DNA from: Bryobacteraceae bacterium | GTDB lineage: Bacteria > Acidobacteriota > Terriglobia > Bryobacterales > Bryobacteraceae | Direction: 5' to 3' | Length of the DNA: 64,000 bases | Assembly: GCA_025980665.1 (NCBI GenBank) | Contig: JAICXC010000010.1 | Coordinates: forward strand, 1 to 64,000 | Shown: in pieces, positions 26,781-37,862 of the stretch | Numbering within the stretch: position 1 is the first letter of the stretch | Layout of the letters: every line of letters begins with the position of its first letter | The notes under the pieces: generated by a model | What the model saw: only the letters and a program-made list of their open reading frames with translations | The model's database searches: none | Told to the model about the DNA's origin: nothing | Position numbers and translations under genes: made by a program

Positions 26781-28885
26781 GCGAGCACCCCCAGAATCTT
26801 GTCGCGAGTTATAGGAAGACTCTTGACCCGCCGCCCGATCGCGTTATAAACCGCATTGGCTACCGCCGCGACCGTAGGAATGATGGTCGGCTCGCCCAGC
26901 GTCTTTGCTCCGAAAGGTCCGTACGGCTCGTCGGTCTCCACCCACACCACATCCACCAGCGGCGCATCAAGATGCGTCATAATGCGCGCGCCGTAGTATC
27001 CAGCATTGAGCGGCTGCCCCGACCGTTTGTCGTACAGCAGCTCTTCGTGCAGCGCCATGCCGATCCCCTGAATCGCGCCGCCCTGAACCTGGCTCTGCGC
27101 CGTCAGCGGATTCACCACGCGGCCGCTATCGTGCGCCGAAACGAATCTGGTCACGATCACGTGGCCGGTTTCGATGTTTACTTCGACCTCAGCAAAATGC
27201 GCGGCGAAAGAATTGCGGCTTGCTCCTTGCAGCGGGGGCGGATTGGTCGTGGCCATCGCCGTCAGGACGTCGGTGCCCTGGGGCGTACCCTTATCGGCGA
27301 TCTGCTTCTTCAAATCGCGCACTGCCTCGATCACTGCCATGCCGGTTTGCACCGTGGTGCGGCTACCCGATTCGCCGACTGAGTACGGACAGGTGTCCGT
27401 ATCGCCCCACACGACGGTCACCTTCTCGAGCGGTACACCCAATTCCTCGGCGGCAATCAGCCCCATGGTAGTCTTCGCGGCGGTTCCGATGTCAGTAACG
27501 CCGACGTACAGATGATATTGGCCTTGCCCGTCCAGACGCACCACGGCGCTGCTGCGGCCCAGACCCGAGCCGAACATACCCATGGCCATGCCCGCGCCGC
27601 GTTTAACGGGCCCCGTGCCCGAACCCGCCTCAGGTTTCCAGCGCTTCTTCCACTCGAATTTCTCCGCGCCTCTCCGAATACAGTCCTCGAGCCCAATACT
27701 CGTATAAGGAGTCTGGTCGCGAAACTTCCGCGTCATGTTCTTGAGGCGGAATTCCACCGGATCCATCTTGAGCGCGTAGGCCACATCGTCCATCAGCGAC
27801 TCGATCCCAAACACGCCCTGTGGATACGCCGGCGCTCGATAATTAGCCGCAACCGCCGTGTTGGTATACACCGGCGAAACCGACGTCTCGAGGTTCGGAA
27901 CCTGATAAATTTCCGTTCCCGAAAGATCGCACGAACCCTTACGATAAGCACCTGCGCCCGTGAGCGCCGTCATTTGGATCGCGGTCAGCGTCCCATCATT
28001 TTTCACGCCGGCTTTGTAAGATTGGCGGCTGGACCAGCGCCCGTGCACCGCAACGAAGTCCTCTTTGCGCGTGAATTCGAGTTTCACCGGCGCGCCCGCC
28101 TGCTTGGCGAGCATTGCGGCCATCAGATCGGAATCCTGGCACTGGTTCTTGTTGCCGAACCCGCCGCCCATGTATTCGCTGATCACTCGAACGTTGTCGA
28201 CGTTCAGTTTCAAGTCGCGGGCGATATCGGTGCGGCAATTGGCGATCCCCTGGGTCGCGGCATGAACGGTCAGCTTATCGCCCGACCACGCCGCGATGGA
28301 CACGCGCATTTCGAGCTGCGCGTTGTTGTGATGCGCCGAGGTGAAGTTGTCTTCGAACACGTGGTCCGCGGCCTTGAGCCCGTCGGCGACATTTCCACGC
28401 TTATAGGTCTGCGGCGCCGGCTGGCGCTGATTATTAAGCGAGAGATTGCCTCCCTCGTGGATCACCACGGCGCCAGGCTTAAGGGCTTCTTCCACGTCGG
28501 TCAGGAACGGCAGCACCTCGTAATCGACTTCGATCAGGTACGTCGCATCCTCAGCGACGTGCCGGTCGACGGCAGCGATCGCCGCCACCGGATCGCCCGC
28601 GAAGCGCACGGGATTGTTGAACAGACGGCGCTGGTTAAGCTGATCGCCGCTGCTCCAGGTGATGTCGCAGTTCGCATGCGTGAGGATCGCCTTCACGCCC
28701 GGCAGCGCCATGGCCTTGGAGACGTCGATCTTGCGAATCCGCGCATGCGGATGCGGGCTGCGCAGAACCCGCGCATACAGCATTCCTGGGAGATGAATGT
28801 CGCTGGTGTATTTCGCGGCGCCGGTAACTCTTTGGAGAGCATCAACACGATGCGTCCCATGGCCGACCGTCTTGAGGGGCGTCAT
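26777..28885 (-). CDS. Molybdopterin-binding subunit of an aldehyde oxidoreductase-like enzyme
   Basis: 702 residues of the xanthine oxidase family large subunit: HRVDALQRVTGAAKYTSDIH at the start, MGGGFGNKNQCQDSD, VGVTDIGTAAKTTMGLIAA and GAKTLGEPTIIPTVAAVANA with the likely catalytic Glu close to the C-terminus. The loop equivalent to the CoxL signature reads NYRAPAYPQGVFGIE, which is not CoxL-like and fits the YagR/PaoC aldehyde-oxidoreductase group better. The gene overlaps the 2Fe-2S subunit and the FAD subunit by 4 nt each. With PobA downstream, an aromatic aldehyde such as 4-hydroxybenzaldehyde is a reasonable but unproven substrate. Confidence 0.85.
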
Positions 28886-29472
28886 GCCTTCCCTCCCACG
28901 GCCATCACCGCCTCAACATAGTGGTTGTAATTGGAGCAGCGGCACAAATTGCCCGTCATGGCGGTGCGAACTTCATCCCGCGTCGGCCGCGCATTCTTCA
29001 TCAGCAGTGCCTTGGCGATCATCAACTGCCCCGAGGTGCAATAGCCGCACTGCGGTGCGTCATGCTCGATGAAAGCTTCCTGCAGCGGATCCAGCTTGCC
29101 GTTCTTGGCCAGGCCCTCCACCGTCTGGATCGAGCACCCATTCATCCACACCGCCAGCTGGCTGCAGGAATACAGGGGCGTGCCGTCCACCAGCACAGTG
29201 CAAGCGCCACACTCACCGCGATCGCAACCGATCTTGGTACCGGTAAGCTCCAGGTGATCACGCAGCAGCTCGACCAGCGTCCAGCGGTCTTCCACTTCTA
29301 GCCGGTGATCGACGCCATTGACGCTGAGCTTGATCGTGGTCCGCGGAACGCTAGGGTTAACAGCGGATGCAGGGGTCTGTTTTTGTTGTGCTTCGACCGC
29401 CGGTATCGCTGCAACTGCCACGATTCCAGCACTGGTTCCCTCGACAAACTTTCGCCGCGAGATCTTCTTCAT
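28882..29472 (-). CDS. [2Fe-2S] small subunit with Tat signal, aldehyde oxidoreductase-like
   Basis: 196 residues. The N-terminus MKKISRRKFVEGTSAGIVAV contains a twin-arginine motif and a hydrophobic stretch ending near VEAQQ, so the assembled complex is probably exported folded to the periplasm, as for PaoABC. The two [2Fe-2S] sites follow: GCDRGECGACTVLVDG with a later Cys, and CGYCTSGQ...CRCSNYNHYV. It is the first gene of a five-gene operon (2Fe-2S, Mo, FAD, pobA, thiO-like). In PaoABC the FAD gene comes second; here the Mo gene does. Confidence 0.9.
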   Translation of the reverse strand: MKKISRRKFVEGTSAGIVAVAAIPAVEAQQKQTPASAVNPSVPRTTIKLSVNGVDHRLEVEDRWTLVELLRDHLELTGTKIGCDRGECGACTVLVDGTPLYSCSQLAVWMNGCSIQTVEGLAKNGKLDPLQEAFIEHDAPQCGYCTSGQLMIAKALLMKNARPTRDEVRTAMTGNLCRCSNYNHYVEAVMAVGGKA

Positions 29473-29510
29473 AGCGTGAACTCCACGCTGATTCTATCAA
29501 AGAAGAGGTG

Positions 29511-30566
29511 TTACGCTGTCTGTGCCGTCACACGAGACGGTTCGGCGGTGACGGGTTTGGCTGCTGCGTCAGGTTTCGGCAGTCCGATCTTCTCTCGCAG
29601 CCCGGCATCGATACGCTGCCGGATCTCGGGATGCTCCTTCAAGAACACTCTGGCGTTATCGCGACCCTGGCCCAGCCGTTCCCCCGCAAAACTGAACCAC
29701 GCGCCAGATTTCTCGACTACGCCCTGCTCCGCCCCCAGGTCGATCAGGTCGCTTTCACGCGAAATGCCTTCGCCGTAGAGAATGTCCACCTCAGCCTCGC
29801 GGAATGGAGCCGCGATCTTATTCTTCACAATCTTGACCTTGGTGCGATTCCCGATCAGCGTGTCCCCGTCCTTGATCGCGGACATGCGCCGTACTTCCAC
29901 GCGCACCGACGAGAAGAACTTCAAAGCGCGGCCGCCGGTGGTCGTTTCCGGATTGCCGAACATCACGCCGATCTTCTCGCGGATCTGGTTGATGAAGATC
30001 ATGCACGCATTGGCCTTGGCCACCGCCCCCGTAATCTTGCGGAGCGCCTGCGACATCAGGCGCGCATGCAGTCCCATGAAGCTGTCGCCCATCTCGCCTT
30101 CAAGTTCCGCTTTGGGGACCAAAGCCGCCACGGAGTCCACCACCACGACATCGATTACGCCTGAGGAAATCAGCGCGCTGGTGATCTCGAGCGCTTGCTC
30201 GCCATAGTCCGGCTGCGAGACGATCAAGCTGTCGATATCCACACCCAGCTTTCGCGCGTAGGTGGGATCGAGCGCGTGCTCGGCGTCGACGAACGCAGCC
30301 GCGCCGCCCGCCGCCTGCGCCTGCGCGATTACTTGCAGCGCCAGCGTGGTTTTTCCAGACGATTCCGGCCCGAAAACCTCTACCACGCGCCCTCTCGGGA
30401 ATCCGCCCACGCCCAGCGCCGCGTCCACTGAAATCGATCCCGTCGAAATCACCGTGACCGGCAGCGCGTTGCGGGAGCCCAGCTGCAGCACGGAACCCTT
30501 GCCAAACTGCTTTTCCATCTGGATAAGCATCTGCATGATCAGGCGATTCCGCTCGGTTGGCTGCAT
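29511..30566 (-). CDS. recA: Recombinase A
   Basis: 351 residues, complete RecA: Walker [20 protein letters not shown], Walker [14 protein letters not shown], the L1/L2 DNA-binding loops ([19 protein letters not shown] and [20 protein letters not shown]) and a C-terminal domain ending in an Ala/Pro/Thr-rich tail. It forms filaments on single-stranded DNA for homologous recombination and SOS induction. The 65-nt gap to lolA contains neither an E. coli-type nor a Bacillus-type LexA box that I can see, so SOS control is not evident. A 20-nt palindrome lies in that gap. Confidence 0.98.
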   Translation of the reverse strand: MQPTERNRLIMQMLIQMEKQFGKGSVLQLGSRNALPVTVISTGSISVDAALGVGGFPRGRVVEVFGPESSGKTTLALQVIAQAQAAGGAAAFVDAEHALDPTYARKLGVDIDSLIVSQPDYGEQALEITSALISSGVIDVVVVDSVAALVPKAELEGEMGDSFMGLHARLMSQALRKITGAVAKANACMIFINQIREKIGVMFGNPETTTGGRALKFFSSVRVEVRRMSAIKDGDTLIGNRTKVKIVKNKIAAPFREAEVDILYGEGISRESDLIDLGAEQGVVEKSGAWFSFAGERLGQGRDNARVFLKEHPEIRQRIDAGLREKIGLPKPDAAAKPVTAEPSRVTAQTA

Positions 30567-30610
30567 GGATAGTGGTGTACGGAACCAGCAGAAATTCTCA
30601 GGTGTTGTAG

Positions 30611-30630
30611 GGGTCGGGCATGCCCGACCC
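30611..30630. repeat. Perfect 20-nt palindrome between lolA and recA
   Basis: GGGTCGGGCATGCCCGACCC is self-complementary over all 20 bases. It begins 1 nt after the lolA stop codon (minus strand) and lies 44 nt before recA. It can form a strong stem-loop but has no T-tract on either side, so it is not a classical intrinsic terminator. A REP-like dispersed element, an mRNA 3'-stabiliser or a protein site are possibilities. Confidence 0.6.
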
Positions 30631-30631
30631 G

Positions 30632-31279
30632 CTAATGCGTCAGATCGTCCAATTCGACGCCCTTGGGCGGAGTGAACTGGAACAATGCGTCGCTCAGCGG
30701 CGGATTCTTCTTTTCACCTTCGAACGTGAACACCATCCGGTCGTTGTTCTGCATCTTCACTTCAAGCCTGCGCATGCTGGAATCCGGAGCCACCAGAAAC
30801 GTCACGTCGGTGTACGGAAATTTGTCCGACTTGGGCAAAGCGGTAATCAGCAAACCACCGTCTTGCGGTTTGGTGTGGTATTCGCCGAAGTCCCGGTCGA
30901 AATTCACGTCGCCGAGCAGGAAGGCCAGGGGCGCTTTCATGTCGTCGCTTTCCTTCATGCTCATTTTTTCTGCGCGGTGCTCGTCCGGATAGTAGGAATA
31001 GATGAACTTGCCGTCGGAGATGAATAACACTCCCGACGTGTACTCCCAACGCATCTTGCCCTTTTTGCGCAGGTATAGAGTGCCCGAATCTGTCTTGGTT
31101 CGTCCGCGCGAGGTCACGCTTTCCGTAAATTTCACCTGCAACGTCTGGAGCTTGTTGTAGTGGTCTTCCACATTCTTCAACATCCGCTGGAAATCCACGG
31201 TCTCAGCCGCGCCCGTGGGTATCCCCGATGCCAGCGCCAGCATCGCAGCCCACAAACAAAGACCAGTCTTATTCATCAC
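30632..31279 (-). CDS. lolA: Outer-membrane lipoprotein carrier protein LolA
   Basis: 215 residues with a signal peptide ([18 protein letters not shown]) and the LolA fold: [51 protein letters not shown], and the C-terminal strands [17 protein letters not shown] and [12 protein letters not shown]. LolA carries lipoproteins across the periplasm to the outer membrane, confirming a diderm cell. It is upstream of recA on the same strand with a palindromic hairpin between them. Confidence 0.85.
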   Translation of the reverse strand: MMNKTGLCLWAAMLALASGIPTGAAETVDFQRMLKNVEDHYNKLQTLQVKFTESVTSRGRTKTDSGTLYLRKKGKMRWEYTSGVLFISDGKFIYSYYPDEHRAEKMSMKESDDMKAPLAFLLGDVNFDRDFGEYHTKPQDGGLLITALPKSDKFPYTDVTFLVAPDSSMRRLEVKMQNNDRMVFTFEGEKKNPPLSDALFQFTPPKGVELDDLTH

Positions 31280-31368
31280 TAACTCCTTGGATGTATTGGG
31301 ACATTGCCTCGTTACCTAAAGTTCCTCCCGCTCCCGGCCGACCATACCCACCAGGAGCGAATGTACCG

Positions 31369-31656
31369 ATGGATTACATGTCCGGCCTCAGCGGCGTAGT
31401 CAGCATTGTGTCGTTCGCCATCTTTGCCGCGGGCGTGATGAAAATTTTCCAGATGGCGGCCACCCTTTCTGAAATCAAGGATATTCTCGCCGCCAACAAG
31501 CTCCATACTCCCGTACCTTCCGCTGCCGTTTCGTCTATTGGCCTGCCTGTGCCAATCTCCTCCGCTCAATCCGGCGAAGAAATGCTTCGGGCCGCTCTGA
31601 GGGAAATAGATTATCCCGTGGACCCCGCTTCGATTGAGCTCGGGAATAAGAGCTAG
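31369..31656 (+). CDS. Small membrane protein, unknown function
   Basis: 95 residues from ATG 31369, which has AGGAG 11 nt upstream; an in-frame ATG at 31291 would add 26 residues but lacks a ribosome binding site. One membrane segment is clear near the N-terminus (VSIVSFAIFAAGVMKIF), followed by a short helix (MAATLSEIKDILAANKL) and a soluble tail with Pro/Ser-rich linker and EMLRAALREIDYP. Layout resembles small signal-anchored accessory proteins. I do not recognise a family. It diverges from lolA and converges on the beta-propeller gene. Confidence 0.5.
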   Translation: MDYMSGLSGVVSIVSFAIFAAGVMKIFQMAATLSEIKDILAANKLHTPVPSAAVSSIGLPVPISSAQSGEEMLRAALREIDYPVDPASIELGNKS

Positions 31657-31680
31657 GCTCTCCAGTTAAACCGCCCGCGT

Positions 31681-32778
31681 CTATACTGCCCGTACGACTA
31701 CGCTCACTGGCCGCGAACCCACCGGAATCATCGCACGCAAACCGACCGGACTATAGCGATTCTTTTTCTGAGCGATCGCAGCCACGCTCAGGATTGCCAT
31801 GTCCCCTGACTTCCGATTGAGCACTAACGCGAACTGATCGTTGTCCATCACGCGGATAAATCCCGGATCGCTTCCCACAGGGACAACGGCCATGACCTTG
31901 CGCGTCGCGATACTCAGAATGCTCACATCGCCGGACGTGGGGCTGGCGACGAACAGCAGATCTTCCGACACATCCATGGCTCCCGGAGCGTGGCCTGCCA
32001 GTACCGTGTCGCCGACTTGAGGAGTGAAATAGGGATACACGACCACCACCGCATCCATCCCCTCCCCGGTCACGAATAGCTGGCCTCGATCGCGGCTGAA
32101 GCAGAACTGATCGGGGCGCACGGAAATCGGCAGATGCGTGATCAGTCGCTGCGCCGCCACGCTGTATGCCGAAAGCAGCCGCTCCCCCCGATTCCCCGCC
32201 AGCAGGGTTTTGCCCTCGTCGTGGAACTGTACCGGGCCATAATCCCCTTGGCCCAGCGGCCCGCTCAAGCGCCGCGCTTCTAGATCGACTAAATGAAGCG
32301 CTTGCGCCGAACTAACCGCCGCGGTCTTTCGATCCTGAGACACCGCGAGGCCCACCGGTTCCTCTGGAAGCGGTAACTTCCACGACACCTTGAAGTTATC
32401 GAGGTCGACCGCGATCAATGAACGTGGCTCGCGTGCCAGAACGTACAAAGACCGCTCATCGGCTGCCAGCGCCATTGTAATCGCTTGGGACGCTAGGGCC
32501 ACTTTGCGCGAAAGCCGGAGGGTATCGATCTGGATTTCGTGCACCGTGCCGTTTTCCGGCGTTAGAGCGTACACCGAGGGGCGTTGCGCCGCCGCCGTGA
32601 CTTCCGTGGGCGCCCCCTCCAACGGGATGTGCCGGGCAACCGCCAGGGCGCCTAAATCGACCGCCGCGACCGCCCCACCCTCCTGGTTGGCGATGAAGGC
32701 ATAGCCCCGGAATGTTTCCTGGGGACGGGTACAGGCAGCCGCTAAAGGCAGTGCCAAAATGGTACGGCGGGAGATCAC
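31681..32778 (-). CDS. YVTN/beta-propeller repeat lipoprotein
   Basis: 365 residues from GTG 32778 (MISRRTILALPLAAACTRP): a twin-arginine-like SRR followed by a hydrophobic core and a lipobox LAAAC, so probably an exported lipoprotein. The rest is a seven-bladed propeller built of ~40-residue YVTN-type repeats (GYAFIANQEGGAVAAVDLG, LYVLAREPRSLIAVDLDN, LLFVASPTSGDVSILSIAT). Such proteins bind cell-surface partners or act in electron-transfer-associated complexes; no catalytic site is visible. A longer frame with ATG 32808 exists but would place ten extra charged residues before the signal. Confidence 0.7.
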   Translation of the reverse strand: MISRRTILALPLAAACTRPQETFRGYAFIANQEGGAVAAVDLGALAVARHIPLEGAPTEVTAAAQRPSVYALTPENGTVHEIQIDTLRLSRKVALASQAITMALAADERSLYVLAREPRSLIAVDLDNFKVSWKLPLPEEPVGLAVSQDRKTAAVSSAQALHLVDLEARRLSGPLGQGDYGPVQFHDEGKTLLAGNRGERLLSAYSVAAQRLITHLPISVRPDQFCFSRDRGQLFVTGEGMDAVVVVYPYFTPQVGDTVLAGHAPGAMDVSEDLLFVASPTSGDVSILSIATRKVMAVVPVGSDPGFIRVMDNDQFALVLNRKSGDMAILSVAAIAQKKNRYSPVGLRAMIPVGSRPVSVVVRAV

Positions 32779-32885
32779 TGATTCCAGTCTAGCGCGCTGA
32801 AAACACAAAACCTTGCCCGTATCTAGTCCTTATGGTACCTTCAGAGGTACGCTTGGCCTGAGCTGACCTCCTGAAAAGACCCTAG

Positions 32886-33929
<1,044 letters not shown>

Positions 33930-33975
33930 CGATGTTGAATAATAAAGACGTGGAATAAAATCCCGAGTAGTTGTT

Positions 33976-35157
33976 ATGGATTTGATTCTCAATCGCTACC
34001 GCAACCTTACGGCCCTGGTGGCGGCGATTCTCGTCCAGTTGGTGCTGCTGGCCTACCAGGTCAAGAGCAATCAGGAAATCCGCCTGATTCGCGTCTGGGC
34101 GGTCACCGCCGTAACGCCTTTGGCGCGATTGCTCGAAGGCAGCCGTAGCGGCACCGTCAATTTCTTCAAGGATTATTTCGTACTGCTGGACGTACGCGAC
34201 CAGAATAAGCGTCTCCAAACCGACCTGAATCGCGTCCAGCTCGAGAATCAGGTCCTTCGTTCCGAACTGGATACGGCCGAGCGTGGCAAGGCCCTCTCCG
34301 TGTTTCAGGAACAATCGCAAATGAAGACGGTGGCGGCGCGCATCATAGGGAATTCGCCCGGATCGAACGGCCGCGTGGTCCTGATCGATCGCGGAACCGG
34401 TAGCGGCATTCAGCCCGGCATGGCGGTGATCACACCGGACGGGATCGTCGGCAAGATCGTCAGTTCTTATCCCACAGCCTCCAACCTGCTCCTGATTACC
34501 GACCCCACTTTCGCCGCCGGCGTGCTCTCGCAGAAGAACCGTGTTCACGGGACGCTGAAAGGCACCGGCAACAGCAACGTCATTGTGGACTACGTCCAGA
34601 ACGAACAAACTGTCGAGGTCGGCGAGTGGTTTTATACCGCCGGCGACGATCGCGTCTTTCCTAAGGGCCTGCTAGCGGGAACTGTAACCGCCGTCCGCCC
34701 GGGACGCACGGTCAAGGAGATTTTCCTGAATCCCAGCGGATTGCAGCATGGCCTCGAAGACGTGCTCGTGATCCTAGAAGGCGATCACAAGCCCATTCCC
34801 GATTTGCCCCCCGCCAACCAATCCGTTCATCTCCAGCCCCTGCCTCCCGCTGAGGGCGACCCCGCCAACCCCTTAAATACAGCCCACAACGCATCCACCA
34901 ACAACGGTGGAGCGGAAACCGATCTGGACCGTGAAGTGGAACGCACGCGGCGGATCGGCGAGGACCAGAAGCATGTTTTTGGAGAACGTGGCCGAGGTGC
35001 GCCGGACTTCAATCGCGTTCCCGACCCCGCGGCGACGCATCCCGCGCCGGCAGCACCTCCGCCTGCAAAACCAGCAGCCGCGGTTCCACCTACTGCTTCA
35101 GCGACTCCTTCGGCCATCCCTTCGGCAACCCCTTCCGCAAACCAGCCGCGTCCATGA
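33976..35157 (+). CDS. mreC: Rod-shape-determining protein MreC with long Pro/Ala-rich tail
   Basis: 393 residues. Residues ~10-30 form the membrane anchor (LTALVAAILVQLVLLAYQV), ~70-105 a coiled coil (NKRLQTDLNRVQLENQVLRSEL), and ~110-275 the paired beta-barrel MreC core (VVLIDRGTGSGIQPGMAVIT, LLITDPTFAAGVL). MreC links MreB to PBP2 in the periplasm. Residues ~280-393 are an unusual extension: a charged helix (DLDREVERTRRIGEDQKH), then a Pro/Ala/Thr-rich tail. The start of mreD overlaps by 4 nt. Confidence 0.93.
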   Translation: MDLILNRYRNLTALVAAILVQLVLLAYQVKSNQEIRLIRVWAVTAVTPLARLLEGSRSGTVNFFKDYFVLLDVRDQNKRLQTDLNRVQLENQVLRSELDTAERGKALSVFQEQSQMKTVAARIIGNSPGSNGRVVLIDRGTGSGIQPGMAVITPDGIVGKIVSSYPTASNLLLITDPTFAAGVLSQKNRVHGTLKGTGNSNVIVDYVQNEQTVEVGEWFYTAGDDRVFPKGLLAGTVTAVRPGRTVKEIFLNPSGLQHGLEDVLVILEGDHKPIPDLPPANQSVHLQPLPPAEGDPANPLNTAHNASTNNGGAETDLDREVERTRRIGEDQKHVFGERGRGAPDFNRVPDPAATHPAPAAPPPAKPAAAVPPTASATPSAIPSATPSANQPRP

Positions 35158-35693
35158 GCGATATTTCCGCTGGATTCAGCGAACCGCCTCGCAGAACTAA
35201 AACCGCGAAATTCAGGTGGATCACTCTGGTCGGAGTTCCGCTCGCCGCCATTCTGTTTCAGGTGTACGTGCCGCGCTTTTTCACCTACCTGGCGTACCTG
35301 GAAATGCCGCTACTGGTGACGGTCTACTTTTCGTTAAGGCGCCGCTCCCCGCCCTTCGGAGTGCTGTTCGGCATGTGTATCGGGTTGACCCAGGATGCCC
35401 TATGGCCCGGACCCAGCCATCCTCTTGGGATGTACGGGATTGTCAAGACGCTGGTCGGATATTTCGCCGCCTCCGTCAGCCAGCGATTCGAAGGCAGCAG
35501 CGCCCTGTTGCGGCTGGTGCTGGCGTTTTTCTTCTTCTTTTTCCACCAATTTTTCTATTGGGTGTTGGCTCGCGCACTACTGGGCGAGGCGATCTCCTTC
35601 GAACCCATCCAGACCCTGGTGCTGGCGGTACTGAACGCAGCAGTCGCCGTACCTTTGTTTCGCATCTTAGATAAACTGGATGTTACGGACTAA
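35154..35693 (+). CDS. mreD: Rod-shape-determining protein MreD
   Basis: 179 residues with five or so membrane segments: VGVPLAAILFQVYVPRFF, LEMPLLVTVYFSLRR, FGVLFGMCIGLTQDALWPG (the typical MreD G-x-x-x-D-A motif), LVLAFFFFFFHQFFYWVLA and VLAVLNAAVAVPLF. MreD completes the membrane part of the elongasome with MreC and PBP2/RodA. Position between mreC (4-nt overlap) and mrdA (30-nt gap) is canonical. Confidence 0.9.
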   Translation: MSDISAGFSEPPRRTKTAKFRWITLVGVPLAAILFQVYVPRFFTYLAYLEMPLLVTVYFSLRRRSPPFGVLFGMCIGLTQDALWPGPSHPLGMYGIVKTLVGYFAASVSQRFEGSSALLRLVLAFFFFFFHQFFYWVLARALLGEAISFEPIQTLVLAVLNAAVAVPLFRILDKLDVTD

Positions 35694-35723
35694 TCTGACG
35701 ATAGTTGTAAGGGAAGGTGCCCG

Positions 35724-37586
35724 GTGAGCGATCCCGACCGCCCGGAAAAAGTCTCTTCGACCCGCCTGTTTCGCGACGATACAAAGTTCGCGCTGGGTCG
35801 TATTGCCGTCTTCCAGTATGCCGCCGTGGGCGTGTTCCTTTTTCTGATCGCCGGATTCTGGGTGCTGCAAATCCGCGACCATGAAGCCAATAGCACGCTG
35901 GCCGAGCGCAACCGTATCAAGACCGTCCCGCTGCTCGCCCCGCGCGGCAAGATTCTCGACCGCGATGGCCGCGTGATCGTGGACAACCAGCCCGCCTTCG
36001 TCGTTCAACTCACACAGGAAAACCTAAAGCCCGAGCACTTGGCTCCCATCGCCGAAGGCCTCCATCTGGATCTGGACGAATTGAAGGCCACAGTGAGGCG
36101 CTACGCGGCCGGAAAGCGCTACAGTCCCATCCCCATCAAGCGCGACCTTTCTCCGGCCGAGCTGACGTTTATCGATTCCCATCGCGATCCTGGTACGTTC
36201 CCCGAGCTGGAGCTGGTGCAGGAGCCGCGCCGCCTGTATCCGCAAAATGGCCTCGCCGCGCATGTGATCGGCTATGTCGGCGAAGTCAGCGAAGCCGAGC
36301 TCAACTCCTCCGAGTTTGCCAGTTACTCCCAAGGCGACCTGGTCGGCAAGTCGGGGCTGGAGAAACAGTACAACGAAATCCTGAAAGGCGTCGACGGTCA
36401 AAGACGTGTCGTGGTGGACGTCGCCGGCCGCGAACACCAGGTGCTTGAGAGTGCCGAAGCCACCCCCGGCCAAAACCTGCAATTGACCATCGATCTGGAC
36501 CTGCAAGCCGTCGCCGAGCTGGCGCTCGAAGGCAAGAAAGGCGCAGTGGTCGCACTTGACCCCCACGACGGCTCGGTGCTGGCCATGGTCAGCCGTCCGG
36601 CTTTCGATCCGAATCTCTTCGCCGCGCACATTAAAGCCGCCGACTGGAAAGCGCTGACGTCCAATCCGGAGAATCCGCTGATCAACCGGGCCATCCAGGC
36701 GCAGTTCGCACCGGGATCGACCTTCAAACCTCTAGTTGCGATAGCGGGGCTTGAGACCGGGGCCGTCGATGATAATTTCAGCGTCCACTGTGGCGGGGGC
36801 GCGAGTTTCTACGGCCGGTACTTCAAGTGTTGGGAAAAGCGCGGGCATGGCGGCGTAAATATGCACGCCGGAATTGTCCACTCCTGCGACGTTTATTTTT
36901 ACACCATCGGCAACAAGATCGGGATCGACGGCATCGCGGAATACGCCGAGCAGGCCGGTATCGGCAAAAAGACCGGTATCGATCTCCCCGGCGAAGCCGA
37001 AGGATTGATGCCATCCTCCAAGTGGAAGCTCCGAACCCAGCGAGAAAAATGGTATGCGGGTGAAACCATTTCCGTCGCCATCGGACAGGGAGCGGTGACG
37101 GTCACTCCGATTCAGCTCGCCAGCGCCATCGGCGGAATGGCCAACGGCGGCGTGTGGTTCAAGCCTCATCTGGTGAAAATGGCTGCGGCGCCGGATGCGG
37201 CGCGAAAAGAAAACTGGAATCTCGATAACATTGCCAAAGTCGTGTTCGGGATGTATGGCGTCGTGAACGAAGGGGGAACCGGCGGTTCTGCGGCAATCCC
37301 CGGAATCACCGTGTCCGGCAAGACCGGCAGCGCCCAGCGCGTCTCCAACGATTTCAAGAAGTCAGGCAAGGCTGACGCCGACGACAAAGATAATGGCTGG
37401 TTCGTTGCATTCGCCCCGCGCGAGAATCCCGAGATCGTGCTGGCCGTGCTTCTTGAAGGCGGCGAGCACGGCGCCTTGGCTGCACCCACCGCACGCGATG
37501 TCATCAAAGCCTATTTCGACAAGAAGACCCGCTTGTCGAAGCTCACGCAGCCCACCTTGGCCCTCATCCGCCATCCCGGCCAATAA
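35724..37586 (+). CDS. mrdA: Penicillin-binding protein 2 (elongasome transpeptidase)
   Basis: 620 residues from GTG. One N-terminal membrane anchor (IAVFQYAAVGVFLFLIAGFWVLQ), a PBP dimerisation domain with RGKILDRDGRVIVDNQPAF, and a class B transpeptidase domain. The catalytic motifs are complete: STFK (S332-K335), SCD (S387) and KTG (K533-G535). It crosslinks lateral-wall peptidoglycan with RodA. Normally mrdB/rodA follows directly; here a stem-loop and three TadE/G-like genes lie between them. Confidence 0.95.
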   Translation: MSDPDRPEKVSSTRLFRDDTKFALGRIAVFQYAAVGVFLFLIAGFWVLQIRDHEANSTLAERNRIKTVPLLAPRGKILDRDGRVIVDNQPAFVVQLTQENLKPEHLAPIAEGLHLDLDELKATVRRYAAGKRYSPIPIKRDLSPAELTFIDSHRDPGTFPELELVQEPRRLYPQNGLAAHVIGYVGEVSEAELNSSEFASYSQGDLVGKSGLEKQYNEILKGVDGQRRVVVDVAGREHQVLESAEATPGQNLQLTIDLDLQAVAELALEGKKGAVVALDPHDGSVLAMVSRPAFDPNLFAAHIKAADWKALTSNPENPLINRAIQAQFAPGSTFKPLVAIAGLETGAVDDNFSVHCGGGASFYGRYFKCWEKRGHGGVNMHAGIVHSCDVYFYTIGNKIGIDGIAEYAEQAGIGKKTGIDLPGEAEGLMPSSKWKLRTQREKWYAGETISVAIGQGAVTVTPIQLASAIGGMANGGVWFKPHLVKMAAAPDAARKENWNLDNIAKVVFGMYGVVNEGGTGGSAAIPGITVSGKTGSAQRVSNDFKKSGKADADDKDNGWFVAFAPRENPEIVLAVLLEGGEHGALAAPTARDVIKAYFDKKTRLSKLTQPTLALIRHPGQ

Positions 37587-37593
37587 AATACAG

Positions 37594-37612
37594 AGGGCGG
37601 CTCCGCCCTTTC
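37594..37612 (+). terminator. Short GC-rich stem-loop after mrdA
   Basis: AGGGCG and CGCCCT pair around a 4-nt loop beginning 7 nt after the mrdA stop, followed by TTT. The U-tract is short, so termination would be partial; it could separate the elongasome operon from the tad-like genes. The next 230 nt up to 37852 hold no gene; the stretch is pyrimidine-rich and is probably the leader or promoter of the tad-like operon. Confidence 0.45.
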
Positions 37613-37862
37613 ACCTACTCTGGTTTACCTATTTTGGTTCTAATGTCTCCTCCGGCTTTCCCGCCGCTAAGACATCCAGATGGAATTTCTTTGCTCCCGC
37701 TCTCCAAAGTAACCACAGCTTCCCCTAGAACGGCATAGAACAGGCCTTTGGGCGTCTTTATGCTCCGGTACTTTCACCCGCCTCCTTAGGGGTTTTGTCC
37801 TAGTGTCAAATGTTCTCTTTTATCAAACAATTGAAGGTGGAGCAGTACATCGGAGGCGGACT

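Noticed and set aside
27512-28921. Long plus-strand open frame antisense to the Mo-binding subunit (469 codons)
   Set aside because: The minus-strand gene is a clear, full-length molybdenum hydroxylase; the antisense translation is Arg/His-rich and unlike any protein.
29511-30632. LexA box upstream of recA
   Set aside because: Looked for both CTGT-N8-ACAG and GAAC-N4-GTTC patterns in the 65-nt gap and found neither.
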